Origin: Alphaproteobacteria bacterium
GTDB lineage: Bacteria; Pseudomonadota; Alphaproteobacteria; Rhizobiales; Aestuariivirgaceae
Reading direction: 5' to 3'
Length of the DNA: 64,000 bases
NCBI GenBank assembly: GCA_024642465.1
Contig: JAHEBA010000004.1
Location: 1-64,000, forward strand
The notes under the pieces are model-generated. The model was not told the origin of the DNA. It saw only the letters and a list, made by a program, of their open reading frames with translations, and searched no databases. The translations under genes and the position numbers were made by a program. Positions 1 through 10,470 of this stretch are shown here, piece after piece. The first letter of the stretch is position 1, and each line of letters begins with the position of its first letter.

Positions 1-2
1 CG

Positions 3-233
3 GACTCGGACGTGGTCAACTATGTCAAGTCGCTCACCGGCGGCAACTCCACCGGCAAGATCGCCTTCGGCACCGAGGGCGGGCTGTTCCAGAACCGGCT
101 GAGCATCCCCACCGTGGTGTGTGGGCCGGGCTCCATCGCGGTCGCCCACAAGCCGGACGAGTACATCGCGGAAACCGAAATGGCCGCGTGTGATACGATG
201 TTGGGCAAGCTGGTGGAGGGGTTGGCGGGGTGA
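3..233 (+). CDS. Acetylornithine deacetylase-like (M20 family), C-terminal part, gene starts before window
   Basis: Translated tail GKIAFGTEGGLFQ..TVVCGPGSIAVAHKPDEYI resembles the ArgE/M20 C-terminus; frame open to window edge. Confidence 0.8.
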   Translation, partial: DSDVVNYVKSLTGGNSTGKIAFGTEGGLFQNRLSIPTVVCGPGSIAVAHKPDEYIAETEMAACDTMLGKLVEGLAG

Positions 234-515
234 GGGCTTTGTTGCGCCTTGCCAGTCATCTACGGACCCAAACCGGACATCGGTAGTTTGCTCGCAGTTG
301 CAGCGCAATGTTTACGTGCGCAGATTTTCATTAACAGGGAGGCAAGCGTGTTAGTGCTCTCTCCACTCCCTAATCCCCACTCCAATCCCCACTCCCTCCA
401 CACCCCGTTAACCATGTCACGACATTGCCGCAAAGCTACCCCAACCCGCGCACAAACGGGGACGAGCATAGGGGTGCGGATGGCGCCGACCCCTCGACAG
501 GAAGGTTTGTCAGTG

Positions 516-968
516 ATGTTGCGTACCCCCTCAACCGCACTGGCCGCGGCGCTGGTGCTGTCCGCACTCGCCACCGCTCCCGCCGCACACGCGGCAGACG
601 TGCGCTGGTTCTATGACGGCCAGTCGCAAGGCCAATACGAACCCTGCTACGAAGACAACGAGTACCGATATGGCCGCCATGGCGGGCGCGGCTACATTCC
701 CCAGCCCGACTATTCCGTCTACCGGCCCGAGAACGGTTACACGGCTGACGGCTATGGCGGGCGCCATCGCGGTTATCGAGACCACGCGCAGTTCAGCTGC
801 CTTGAAGGGGTCGAGAGCCTGAAGCAGGCCGGCTTCCGCCACATCGAGGTGGTGGATTGCGCCAACGAGTCCTATGTCTATGACGCGGTGCGCCAGCGGG
901 TGCCGTGGCGCATCGAGGTGAGCCGCGCGTCGGGCGATATCATCACCGTGGAGCCACTGGGTGAGTGA
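516..968 (+). CDS. Hypothetical secreted protein
   Basis: ORF 249-968; internal ATG at 516 begins a signal peptide (MLRTPSTALAAALVLSALATAPAAHA). Confidence 0.6.
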   Translation: MLRTPSTALAAALVLSALATAPAAHAADVRWFYDGQSQGQYEPCYEDNEYRYGRHGGRGYIPQPDYSVYRPENGYTADGYGGRHRGYRDHAQFSCLEGVESLKQAGFRHIEVVDCANESYVYDAVRQRVPWRIEVSRASGDIITVEPLGE

Positions 969-990
969 AGGTGCCGGGCGGGCCGGGCCT

Positions 991-1668
991 CTACTCGTCG
1001 CCGGGCACGCCATAGGACGGTGCGGCGGACGGGTTGAGCGCCCGGTCGAGGTACGCCTGCATCTCGCCCTTGTAGGCTTCCCACAGGCTGCGCAGCCGGG
1101 CGATCGGGTTCTCGTCGTCCCAGTCGCAGCGCAGGTCGACCAGCGGGAACGGCTGTTCATGCCCGACGATGAGCGCAGCGGAATGCACCGGCCCCTCCTC
1201 GCCGCCCGCCGCCACGCCGGCCTCGAGCGAGCGCAGCAGACGTTCGGCCAGGTGCTGGTCCGCGTTTGCCGCGAAGGTGTCCGTCATCGCCTTTGGCACG
1301 ACAGTGGTGGAAAGCAGGTTTCCGGCGGCGATGCAGTGTTCGCCGGGCGAGACCATGTTGGTGCCGAGAATTTTCGCGCCGGTGAAATGGCCGGTCACGC
1401 CGTCCGCGTCCACCGCCAGAAGCTGGCGGTATTCGGAGAAGCGTGCTGCCCCGGAGATTGCGGCCACAGCTTTCTCCGCGGTGGCCCCGGCTGCGATGGC
1501 GTCGAGCACCTTCGGCCCGAGCGTGGGGTCGGTGACGTTCTGGGTGGCAACCGCGCCAACGCCGGCGCGGACGTGCGGGCAGCGTGCGCCGACGCAAATG
1601 GAGGACGTGGTGATGGCGACACCGAACATGCCGGTGCGGGTGCAGTGGCCTGCAATGGAGAAAGTCAT
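991..1668 (-). CDS. DUF1028 family protein
   Basis: MTFSIAGHCTRTGMFGVAITTSSICVGARCPHVRAGVGAVATQN..; start at 1668 overlaps the upstream stop. Confidence 0.85.
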   Translation of the reverse strand: MTFSIAGHCTRTGMFGVAITTSSICVGARCPHVRAGVGAVATQNVTDPTLGPKVLDAIAAGATAEKAVAAISGAARFSEYRQLLAVDADGVTGHFTGAKILGTNMVSPGEHCIAAGNLLSTTVVPKAMTDTFAANADQHLAERLLRSLEAGVAAGGEEGPVHSAALIVGHEQPFPLVDLRCDWDDENPIARLRSLWEAYKGEMQAYLDRALNPSAAPSYGVPGDE

Positions 1669-2828
1669 TCGGCGGCAACCCTCGCTGTTGCGTTCTGCGG
1701 CGAGCAGAGCTTGCCGGCAAGGTATTTCTGGAAGTCGTGGATCTCGCGCTCCAGCCAGCTCAAGGGGCCTGCCTGCGCCAGCGCGCCCTGGGCGCCGGTG
1801 AAGATGCCCTCGACGACGAAGCGGTCTTCCTCGTTGACGTGGTCGAAGAAAGTGATGAGATCCTTCAGCGCCGCCTGCTTGTTGGGAAACGCATCGAGCC
1901 GTTCCGGCGCAAGCGCCACGCCGAAGCGCACGTGCACCTCGCCTACGCCCCTCGGGCGAAGCGACAGGTACCAGACGTGGTCGGGCGCCAGCACGTACAT
2001 GTGCGCCGGGAACACGGTCGGCATGATGGTGGTGTAGCGCCACTTGCCTTCAAGATAGTCGCAGGCCTCCGCGGCACGGCCATAGATGGCGGTCTCATCC
2101 TTGGTGAAGGTCTGCCATGTGAAGTGCGGGTTCACGTCGGGCGGGAAGATGGTGTCGTCGAGCCCGATCCACTGGCCCACGGTGGCGCGGTGTGCGACGG
2201 GCAGATGGTAGCCTTCCATGAAGTTCTCGGTGAGCAGCTTCCAGTTGGTCTGCCAGACATGGTCCTGGGTTTCGCACGGCACGTAGCGGTCCATGCGGAA
2301 CTGGGCGACGAGATCGTTAATCGGGGCCAGTAGTTCGGCCGTGGACGGGGCATCGGCGTTCAGCGTGATGTAGATCCAGCCGTTCCAGATTTCGGTGCGG
2401 ATCTCGGGCAGGCAGAACTTCTTCCGGTCAAAGGTTTCGCTGCGGTCCATGTAGGGCGCGCCGCGAAGCGAACCGTCCTGCGAGTAGGTCCAGGCGTGGT
2501 AGGGGCAGACGACGACCTTGGTGTTTCCCCTGCCCTCCAGCAGCTGCATCATGCGGTGCCGGCAGATGTTCGAGAAGGTGCGGATCGAGCCGTCCTTCTG
2601 GCGCATGGAGAAGACCTGCTGCTCGCCGATGGAAAAGGTCACATAGTCGCCGGGCTCGGGAATGTCTGCCGCAAGCCCGGGGCAATGCCACTCCTTTTCG
2701 AAAATGGATTTGATCTCCATGTCGAGGATCGCCGGATCGGTATAGAGCGACGGCGGCGAGCTCATGGCCTGATCGAGCGGCGTGGCAGCGCGGTCGGCAA
2801 GCAGGTCGAGGGTGGTCTTTGTGTCCAT
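1665..2828 (-). CDS. Rieske aromatic ring-hydroxylating oxygenase alpha subunit family
   Basis: Rieske motif CRHRMMQLLEGRGNTKVVVCPYHAW and NWKLLTENFMEGYHLPVAH. Confidence 0.9.
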   Translation of the reverse strand: MDTKTTLDLLADRAATPLDQAMSSPPSLYTDPAILDMEIKSIFEKEWHCPGLAADIPEPGDYVTFSIGEQQVFSMRQKDGSIRTFSNICRHRMMQLLEGRGNTKVVVCPYHAWTYSQDGSLRGAPYMDRSETFDRKKFCLPEIRTEIWNGWIYITLNADAPSTAELLAPINDLVAQFRMDRYVPCETQDHVWQTNWKLLTENFMEGYHLPVAHRATVGQWIGLDDTIFPPDVNPHFTWQTFTKDETAIYGRAAEACDYLEGKWRYTTIMPTVFPAHMYVLAPDHVWYLSLRPRGVGEVHVRFGVALAPERLDAFPNKQAALKDLITFFDHVNEEDRFVVEGIFTGAQGALAQAGPLSWLEREIHDFQKYLAGKLCSPQNATARVAAE

Positions 2829-2846
2829 GGGTGCAAGCCTCCGGGG

Positions 2847-3263
2847 CTAGTCGGGAATGACGGCGGTCACTTCAATTTCCACCACCCATTCGGGCCGCGC
2901 AAGGGCGGGCACGACGAGACCGGTGGAACAGGGGAACACGCCTTCCAGCCACTTGCCCATTTCCTGGTAGACGGCCTCGCGGTAGCGGATGTCGGTCAGG
3001 TACACCACGATACGGCAGATGTGGGACAGTTCCGACCCCGCTTCCTCCAGCAGCATCTTGATGTTTTCCATGGCCTTGGCCGTCTGCTTGCCGGCATCGC
3101 CGACATGCAGGCTTTCGCGGCTGTCGAGGTCCTGCGCCACCTGGCCGCGCAGGAACACCATGGTGCCGCGCGCGACCACGCCTTGCGAGAGGTCGTTGTT
3201 CAGCTTCTGCTCGGGGTAGGTCTGCTTGGTGTTGAACGGTCTCAGTCGCTTGTGAACAGGCAT
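2847..3263 (-). CDS. RidA family protein (YjgF/Rid)
   Basis: MVFLRGQVAQDLDSRESLHVGDAGKQTAKAMENIKMLLEEAG.. Rid fold pattern. Confidence 0.85.
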   Translation of the reverse strand: MPVHKRLRPFNTKQTYPEQKLNNDLSQGVVARGTMVFLRGQVAQDLDSRESLHVGDAGKQTAKAMENIKMLLEEAGSELSHICRIVVYLTDIRYREAVYQEMGKWLEGVFPCSTGLVVPALARPEWVVEIEVTAVIPD

Positions 3264-3359
3264 TTGCTTGATGGACTCCGGTAAATGGACTGGCCCATAT
3301 TAGTCATCGTTCCACGTTTGCACACAAGCATGTTTCACCTAATGCCAGGACAGGCTCGG

Positions 3360-4610
3360 ATGAACCAGCACGTCACCATCATCGGGGCCGGCATCGTCGG
3401 CATTTCGGCGGCCATGTTCGCGCAAAGCCGCGGATTCAGCGTCCGCGTCATCGACAAGGTGCCGCCCGGCGAGGGCGCATCGTTCGGCAATGCGGGCGGC
3501 ATCGTGGTGTCCAGCGTCATGCCGACGGTGCACCCCGGCATCCTCATGAAGATACCCGGCTGGCTGCTCGATCCGAAGGGACCGATCACGGTGCGCTGGT
3601 CGTACCTGCCGAAGGCGCTGCCGTGGCTGCTGGCATTGGGGCGCAACGCCATGCCGGACCGGGTGAGGAAGATCAGCAAGGCGCGCGCCGCGCTTGGCCT
3701 CAGGGCGCTGGACGACCACCGGACGTTGCTGAAGCATGCGGGCGCGCAAGACCTGCTGGCGATGGACGACGGGCTGATGATCTATGGAACGAAGGCCCAG
3801 TACGACGGCGGCGCGACGTGGCGGCGGGTGCATGCGGAGTATGGCTACAAGGGCGCCGAGCTTAACGCGGACGAAGCCCGCGAGGTGGAACCGGACCTGA
3901 CGCCGGACATCTACCGGGCGGTGTTCTGGGATGGCTGGCACCGCATCCGCGATCCGCACATGATGGTGGTGCGGCTGGCCGAACAGGTGGTGCGCGATGG
4001 TAGCGAGATCGTGCAGGACGAGGTCACGCGGATCGAGGTTGACGGCAACCGGGCAACGAAGCTGCACCTGAAGCAGGCTGGCGAGGAGAAGGTCGAGAAC
4101 CTTTGCGTCTGCGCCGGGGCATGGTCGCACGAGCTGGCCCGCATGCTGGGCTCGAAAGTGCTGCTCGAGGCCGAGCGCGGCTATCACCTGATCATGCAGA
4201 ACACCGGCATCAAGCTTGGCCGGGCCGTGACCCATGCCGCCCAGCCGGGCGCCGTGACGCCGCACCATGACGGCATCAAGATAGCCGGGTCGGACGAGAT
4301 TGCCGGCAACGATGCCCCGCCGGACTGGCGGCGCGCGGAGCAGATGCATGTCTACGGCAAACGGCTGTTTCCGGGACTGCGCGACTTGGATGGCAGCGAG
4401 AGCAAGTGGATGGGCCGCCGGCCGGGCACGCCGGACTCGCTGCCGGTGATATCGGCGTCACCAAAGCTTGCCAATGTGTGGTATGGATTCGGCCACGGTC
4501 ACATGGGGCTGTCCTGGGGGCCAACAACAGGACGGCTGCTGGCGGACATGCTCGGCGGAACAACGCCCAACATGGATCTGAGCCCGTTCCGCATTGACCG
4601 GCCGATGTAA
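3360..4610 (+). CDS. FAD-dependent D-amino acid dehydrogenase-like oxidoreductase (DadA family)
   Basis: N-terminal HVTIIGAGIVGISAAMFAQSRGFSVRVIDK Rossmann motif; C-terminal WMGRRPGTPDSLPVISASP and WYGFGHGHMGLSWGPTTGRLLADM. Confidence 0.88.
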   Translation: MNQHVTIIGAGIVGISAAMFAQSRGFSVRVIDKVPPGEGASFGNAGGIVVSSVMPTVHPGILMKIPGWLLDPKGPITVRWSYLPKALPWLLALGRNAMPDRVRKISKARAALGLRALDDHRTLLKHAGAQDLLAMDDGLMIYGTKAQYDGGATWRRVHAEYGYKGAELNADEAREVEPDLTPDIYRAVFWDGWHRIRDPHMMVVRLAEQVVRDGSEIVQDEVTRIEVDGNRATKLHLKQAGEEKVENLCVCAGAWSHELARMLGSKVLLEAERGYHLIMQNTGIKLGRAVTHAAQPGAVTPHHDGIKIAGSDEIAGNDAPPDWRRAEQMHVYGKRLFPGLRDLDGSESKWMGRRPGTPDSLPVISASPKLANVWYGFGHGHMGLSWGPTTGRLLADMLGGTTPNMDLSPFRIDRPM

Positions 4611-4638
4611 CCGAGACCGACAACAGACCCGGGACAAG

Positions 4639-7281
4639 ATGCGCACCGAAACGCCGCCGACAATCCACATCAAGGACTACAAGCCCTCCACCCACCTGAT
4701 CGGCCATGTGTCGCTCGATGTGGCACTCGAACCCAAGGCGACGCGGGTGGTGTCGAGGCTGACGGTGCGGCCCAACCCGGCCAGCAGGCAGCCTGCCTCC
4801 ACGCTGGCGCTGGATGGCGAGGAGCTGCAGCTCAGGCGGATTGCCATCAACGGCGAAGAGATTGGCGGCAACCGGTACCGGATCGAGGGCGAGAAGCTTT
4901 TCATCGACAACGTGCCGGAGGGCGAATTCGAGCTCACCATCGAGACCGAGTGCGACCCGGACGCCAACACGGCGCTGTCCGGCCTGTACCGGTCCAACGG
5001 CGTGTTCTGCACGCAGTGCGAAGCGGAAGGCTTCCGCCGCATCACCTACTTCATCGACCGTCCGGACGTGATGGCGACCTATGACGTGCGCATCGAAGCG
5101 GACAAGGCGTCGTGCCCGGTGCTGCTGGCCAACGGCAACCCGGTCGAGGCAGGCGAGCTCGACGGCGGACGGCACTACGCGGTCTGGCATGACCCGTGGC
5201 CCAAGCCGTCCTATCTGTTCGCGCTGGTGGGCGGAGACCTGGCATGCGTGACGGACGGCTTCACCACCATGTCGGGCCGCGAGGTGGAACTGCGGATATA
5301 TGTCGAGCAGGGCAAGCAGGACCGCTGCAGCTGGGCGATGGAAAGCCTGAAGGCGTCGATGAAGTGGGACGAAGAGGCATTCGGGCGCGAGTACGATCTC
5401 GACATCTTCATGATCGTCGCGGTGTCGGACTTCAACATGGGGGCGATGGAGAACAAGGGCCTCAACATCTTCAACGACAAGTACATCCTGGCCCGGCCCG
5501 ACACCGCCACCGATCAGGATTACGTGCACATCGAGGCGATCATCGCGCACGAATACTTCCACAACTGGACCGGCAACCGCATCACCTGCCGCGACTGGTT
5601 CCAGCTGTGCCTGAAGGAAGGCCTGACGGTGTTCCGCGACCAGGAGTTCACCTCCGACCTGCGCTCGCGCGCGGTGAAGCGGATACAGGACGTGCGCACC
5701 CTGCGCTCGCACCAGTTTCCCGAGGACGCAGGCCCTCTGGCACACCCGGTCAGACCGCAGTCCTATATTGAAATCAACAACTTCTACACTGCTACCGTGT
5801 ACGAGAAGGGTGCGGAAGTGGTGCGCATGATGAAGACGCTGCTGGGGCCGGAAAAGTTTGCCAAGGCGCTGGCCATCTATTTCGACCGGCATGACGGCGA
5901 CGCCGCAACAGTGGAAGACTTCGTGGCCTGCATGGAGGATGCCTCGGGCCGTGACATGAAGCAGTTCTTCCACTGGTACAATGATTCCGGCACACCGGCG
6001 GTGACCGCGAAGCTGAGCTGGGACGAAGCCTCGGCAACGGCGCGGCTGGAGGTGGGCCAGAACCTGAAACCGACGCCGGGCCAGGCCAGCAAGCCGGCCA
6101 TGCACATGCCGCTGGTAACCGGACTGATCGGTCCGGACGGGCGCGACATGGTGCTGAGGCTGGAGGACGGCAGCGAGATTGCGGGCGGCGTTCTGGAACT
6201 GCGCGAGGAGAAGCAGGGCTGGACCTTCACCGGCATCGCGCAGCAACCGGTGCTGTCGGTCAACCGGGGGTTCTCGGCGCCGGTGACGCTGACCACCGGC
6301 CAGCAGGACGATGAGCTTACCTTCCTGATGGGTCATGACAGCGACACGTTCAACCGTTGGGAAGCAGGCCAGACGCTGGCGCGGTCACTGATCATGTCGA
6401 CGATGCAGGCGATGAAGGATGGCATGGAAGCTCCTGCTGTCGACGCCTTCGCCGGGGCGCTGGGCCGGACGCTGGCGGCGGGCGATCTGGAGCCTGCGTT
6501 CAAGGCGCAGATGCTGGCGCTGCCGGGCGAGGCCGACATTGCCAACACGCTGGGCCGGAACGTCGACCCGGACGTGGTGCAGCAGGCGCGCGACCGGGTG
6601 CGGGCTGATACGGCCAGGCTGCTGGCGGATCAGCTTCAGGCATTGGCAATGGATTTGCCGGAAGGCCCCTACTCGCCGGACGCGGACAGTGCCGGCAGGC
6701 GCTCGCTGGCCTATGGCGCGCTGTCGCTTTGGTCTGCCGAGGCGGAACGCGAGGCAGCGCAACTGGCATTGCGCCAGTTCGAGGCTGCCGGCCACATGGG
6801 CGGCGTGATGGGGCCGCTGGGCGTGCTGGCGGCGCTGGACGTTGCCGAGCGCGACGCGGCGCTGGATGCGTTTCATGCACGCTACCGGGACGATCACCTG
6901 CTGGTGGACAAGTGGTTCACACTTCACGCCATGCGCAGTGGTCCGGATGCGCCGGCGCACGTGCGCAAGCTGATGGACCATGCCGACTTCAGCCTTGGCC
7001 GGCCGAACCGGGTGCGGGCGCTGATCGGGGCGTTTACCGGGATGAACCAGACCGGGTTCAACGCCGCCAGCGGCGAAGGCTACGACGTGGTGGCCGACGT
7101 GGTAATGAAACTGGACGAGCGCAATCCCCAAGTGGCGGCGCGCATGGCCGGGTCATTCCGCAGCTACCAGCTGATGGAACCGGGACGGCGCGAAAAGGCG
7201 CGAACCGCCGTTGCCCGTATCCGCGACAAGGACGGACTGTCCAAGGACACCGGCGAAATGGTGTCGCGCATGCTGGCCTGA
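4639..7281 (+). CDS. pepN: Aminopeptidase N
   Basis: GAMENKGLNIFN and HEYFHNWTGNRITCRDWFQL zinc-peptidase motif; full-length M1 family. Confidence 0.95.
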   Translation: MRTETPPTIHIKDYKPSTHLIGHVSLDVALEPKATRVVSRLTVRPNPASRQPASTLALDGEELQLRRIAINGEEIGGNRYRIEGEKLFIDNVPEGEFELTIETECDPDANTALSGLYRSNGVFCTQCEAEGFRRITYFIDRPDVMATYDVRIEADKASCPVLLANGNPVEAGELDGGRHYAVWHDPWPKPSYLFALVGGDLACVTDGFTTMSGREVELRIYVEQGKQDRCSWAMESLKASMKWDEEAFGREYDLDIFMIVAVSDFNMGAMENKGLNIFNDKYILARPDTATDQDYVHIEAIIAHEYFHNWTGNRITCRDWFQLCLKEGLTVFRDQEFTSDLRSRAVKRIQDVRTLRSHQFPEDAGPLAHPVRPQSYIEINNFYTATVYEKGAEVVRMMKTLLGPEKFAKALAIYFDRHDGDAATVEDFVACMEDASGRDMKQFFHWYNDSGTPAVTAKLSWDEASATARLEVGQNLKPTPGQASKPAMHMPLVTGLIGPDGRDMVLRLEDGSEIAGGVLELREEKQGWTFTGIAQQPVLSVNRGFSAPVTLTTGQQDDELTFLMGHDSDTFNRWEAGQTLARSLIMSTMQAMKDGMEAPAVDAFAGALGRTLAAGDLEPAFKAQMLALPGEADIANTLGRNVDPDVVQQARDRVRADTARLLADQLQALAMDLPEGPYSPDADSAGRRSLAYGALSLWSAEAEREAAQLALRQFEAAGHMGGVMGPLGVLAALDVAERDAALDAFHARYRDDHLLVDKWFTLHAMRSGPDAPAHVRKLMDHADFSLGRPNRVRALIGAFTGMNQTGFNAASGEGYDVVADVVMKLDERNPQVAARMAGSFRSYQLMEPGRREKARTAVARIRDKDGLSKDTGEMVSRMLA

Positions 7282-7515
7282 CGCGACCTGGCACGACCCG
7301 GTGCAACGCCCAGGACCCGGCAAAATATTTGCCCCTCGAAGCTTGCCAAATCACCCGCATTTCGAATCAATGGAGCTAGTGATTCGGTTGGGTCTGGAGG
7401 CGCGTGAGTCGATGCCTCCACGGGTGTATCTGTCGGGGCGGCAGACCATCACGATGCATGACGGATGTTGCCTGGACGGCTATGCAACGAGCAATGGCGT
7501 CGAGAGGGATTTTGC

Positions 7516-9897
7516 GTGTCCAAGGCCAAACTTGGCGAACTGTTTTTCAAGGAGCGGGCGCTCAAGGTCAGCGTCGGCTCCCGGCGCGTCCCGTCCATCG
7601 CCATTTCCGAACGCATCCTGCGCAACCTGATCACCGGCCTGATCCTGCTGTTTCTGGTGACGCTGGCGACCGCCATGTTCCTGCAGCTGTCGGCAAGCCG
7701 GGACCGGTCGATCCAGCTTTCCAACGACAAGACCGCACTGGTGCTGCGCGCGGCGGCAGGCGATCTGAGTGCGTCGCTTGGGATCGGGCCAGCCGGCGCC
7801 GACAACGTGCGCACGCCGGTGACGATGGACCTGCAGGAAGTGCTGCCGCCGGACACCGGTGATCGCGGCCGGGTGTTCATGATCGCCGACGAGACCGGCT
7901 TCATCCAGGCCAGCTACCCGGAAGACCCGGTGATGAACGGGCTCAACCTGTCGACGCTGTTCGGACAGGATGCGGTGCTTGGCGCCTCGCGTACGCTGGG
8001 CACGCCGCTGCTGGCGATCACGCCGGCGGGCGAGGAAGTCTACATCGCGCTGCGCTCGCTGACGCCCTATCCGGGGCAGATCGCGGTGGTGCATCCCAAG
8101 TCGCGTGTGCTGGCGGACTGGGAGTCGGCGGTCAAGCAGATCGTGACACTGTTCCTGGTGACGCTGGGCGTGCTGGTGCTGCTGGGCACCGCCTTCCACT
8201 GGCAGGCGGCGCGCGCTGCCGAGGCCGACCAGACCCTGGCGATAGCAACGGAGCGGATGGACAAGGCGCTGGACCGCGGCCACTGCGGCTTGTGGGACTG
8301 GGACATCGCGCGCGGCCGGATCTTCTGGTCTAAGTCGATGTACGACATCCTGGGCCTCGAGGCGAAGGGCGAGTTCCTGTCTTATGGCGAGGTGGCGGAG
8401 CGGCTGCACCCGGACGACGATCCGATCGACCGGCTGGTCGACATCATGCTGCGCGGCGGCAAGCCGGCCATCGACCAGGAATTCCGGATGAAGCATGCCG
8501 ACGGCCACTGGGTATGGCTGCGGGCGCGCGCCGAGCTGTCGCAGGCGCCGGGCCAGGATGCGCCCAACCTCGTCGGCATTGCCATCGACATCACCGAGCA
8601 GAAGCGCCTCGACAAGCTGAACCAGGAAGCCGAACTGCGCCTGCGCGACGCCATCGAGAACGTGTCGGAGGCCTTCGTGCTGTGGGACAACGACAACAAG
8701 CTGGTGATGTGCAATTCGAAGTACCAGCAGCTCAACAACCTGCCGGCCAGCGTGTGCCGGCCCGGTTCGTCCTACGAGGACGTGATGAAGGTGGCGCGCG
8801 AACCGGTGATCCGGCAGCGCTCGCCGATTGCCGCCGACCTGCCCGCGCCTGGCCTGCCGGACGGTGCGGAGGGCAACACGTTCGAGGTGCAGCTTGAAGA
8901 CGGGCGCTGGCTGCAGATCAACGAGCGGCGCACCAAGGACGGCGGCTTCGTGTCGGTGGGCACCGACATCTCCAACCTGAAGCTGCACGAGGAGAAGCTG
9001 CTCGAGTCCGAACGCGAGCTGATGAACACGGTGCGCGACCTGCAGAAGTCGCGCATGGAACTGGAGCAGCAATCCCAGCGGCTTGCCGACCTGGCCGAGA
9101 AGTACTCTCGCGAGAAGGCCCGCGCCGAAGCAGCCAACCGCTCCAAGTCGGAGTTCCTGGCCAACATGAGCCACGAACTGCGTACGCCCCTCAACGCCAT
9201 CATCGGCTTCTCCGAGGTGATCGAGCAGGAGCTGTTCGGCAAGGTGACGGTGCAGAAATACCTCGACTATGCGCACGACATCCACTCGTCGGGCCAATAC
9301 CTGCTCGACGTGATCAACGACATTCTCGACATGTCGAAGATCGAGGCGGGCCGGGTAACGCTGGAGATCGAGAAGTGCGACGTGCCGGCGGTGATCGAGG
9401 AAGCCCTGCGCATCGTGTCGGGACGCGCGCAGGAAGGCCGGGTGCGGCTGCGCAAGGACCTGCCGGACGCCCTGCATGCGCTGGCGGACATCCGGTCGCT
9501 GAAGCAGGTGCTGATCAACCTGCTGGCCAACGGCGTGAAGTTCACCCAGGACGGCGGCAGCGTGACCATTTCGGCGCGCCGTGCAGGCAAGAATGCGGAG
9601 ATCGTGATTGCCGATACCGGCATCGGCATTCCGGCCAACCAGCTTGCCAAGCTGGGCCGCCCGTTCGAGCAGGTGGAGAACCAACTCACCAAGACGCGCT
9701 CCGGCTCCGGGCTGGGGCTGGCCATTTCCAACTCGCTGATACGGCTCAACGAGGGCCAGCTTCACATTGCCAGCGAAGAAGGCAAGGGCACGACCGTGAC
9801 TGTGACGCTGCCGATCGCGCCCAAGGGAAAGCTGGAAAAGCGGGTCGTGGAGTCGGATGCCGTGATCGAGCCGATCTCGACCAACGTGCCCGTATAG
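7516..9897 (+). CDS. PAS domain-containing sensor histidine kinase
   Basis: TM segment, PAS repeats, MSHELRTPLNAIIGFSE H-box and ATPase boxes; GTG start at 7516 (VSKAKLGELFF) or ATG at 7465. Confidence 0.88.
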   Translation: MSKAKLGELFFKERALKVSVGSRRVPSIAISERILRNLITGLILLFLVTLATAMFLQLSASRDRSIQLSNDKTALVLRAAAGDLSASLGIGPAGADNVRTPVTMDLQEVLPPDTGDRGRVFMIADETGFIQASYPEDPVMNGLNLSTLFGQDAVLGASRTLGTPLLAITPAGEEVYIALRSLTPYPGQIAVVHPKSRVLADWESAVKQIVTLFLVTLGVLVLLGTAFHWQAARAAEADQTLAIATERMDKALDRGHCGLWDWDIARGRIFWSKSMYDILGLEAKGEFLSYGEVAERLHPDDDPIDRLVDIMLRGGKPAIDQEFRMKHADGHWVWLRARAELSQAPGQDAPNLVGIAIDITEQKRLDKLNQEAELRLRDAIENVSEAFVLWDNDNKLVMCNSKYQQLNNLPASVCRPGSSYEDVMKVAREPVIRQRSPIAADLPAPGLPDGAEGNTFEVQLEDGRWLQINERRTKDGGFVSVGTDISNLKLHEEKLLESERELMNTVRDLQKSRMELEQQSQRLADLAEKYSREKARAEAANRSKSEFLANMSHELRTPLNAIIGFSEVIEQELFGKVTVQKYLDYAHDIHSSGQYLLDVINDILDMSKIEAGRVTLEIEKCDVPAVIEEALRIVSGRAQEGRVRLRKDLPDALHALADIRSLKQVLINLLANGVKFTQDGGSVTISARRAGKNAEIVIADTGIGIPANQLAKLGRPFEQVENQLTKTRSGSGLGLAISNSLIRLNEGQLHIASEEGKGTTVTVTLPIAPKGKLEKRVVESDAVIEPISTNVPV

Positions 9898-9918
9898 GGT
9901 TGAGCCCGACTGTGAAGT

Positions 9919-10470
9919 TCAGTCGTCCCCGTCTTCCTTTTCGTCTTCCTTGCCGCCTTCCTTGTAGCGCTTCCACTGCCGCCGGGACATCGACCTGCGC
10001 TCGATCTCGTCGGCCATGATCCTGCGCTCTTCCGGCGTAAGCCTGGCAAACAGGCCGCGGGCAATCTCGCCGCCACGGGTAACCATGGTGCCGGACGCCT
10101 GCTCGAAGTCCGCCATGGCATTCTCCAGCGCGGTCTGGTCGAAGGGATCGGCGCGCAGGGCAGCGGCAATGGCGCGGGTCTTTTCGCGCAGGTCGCGGCG
10201 AAGGCCACGAAATTCCGTGCGATGCTCGCGCAGTTCGCCGACCAGTTCTTCCCGGCGCTCGCCGTCAAGCTGCCGGAAGAAGGCGCGCGGCAGGATTTGC
10301 GCGTAGCCCGGACCGGAAATGCGCTGATGGTGACGTCCGCCTTCGTCCCGGAAGTGATGAGCCACCACGGCCGCAACTACAGCCAGGTTCAGGGCGAGCG
10401 AGACCAGCAGCGCCAGCCAGACCCATGACCAGCGCCGCTTGCGCGGTGTCTGCGGGGCCGTAGCGGTCAA
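9919..10470 (-). CDS. Periplasmic heavy-metal sensor/Spy-CpxP-like protein
   Basis: N-terminal TM anchor then helical Arg/Glu-rich sequence (LTPEERRIMADEIERRSMSRRQW). Confidence 0.65.
   Translation of the reverse strand: MTATAPQTPRKRRWSWVWLALLVSLALNLAVVAAVVAHHFRDEGGRHHQRISGPGYAQILPRAFFRQLDGERREELVGELREHRTEFRGLRRDLREKTRAIAAALRADPFDQTALENAMADFEQASGTMVTRGGEIARGLFARLTPEERRIMADEIERRSMSRRQWKRYKEGGKEDEKEDGDD

Noticed and set aside
4276-6336. 686-aa antisense ORF opposite pepN
   Set aside because: Arg/His/Val-rich shadow ORF of a high-GC gene; no recognisable domain; pepN on the other strand is unambiguous.
7480-9765. 761-aa antisense ORF opposite the PAS histidine kinase
   Set aside because: Shadow ORF caused by GC codon bias; the kinase motifs are clear on the plus strand.
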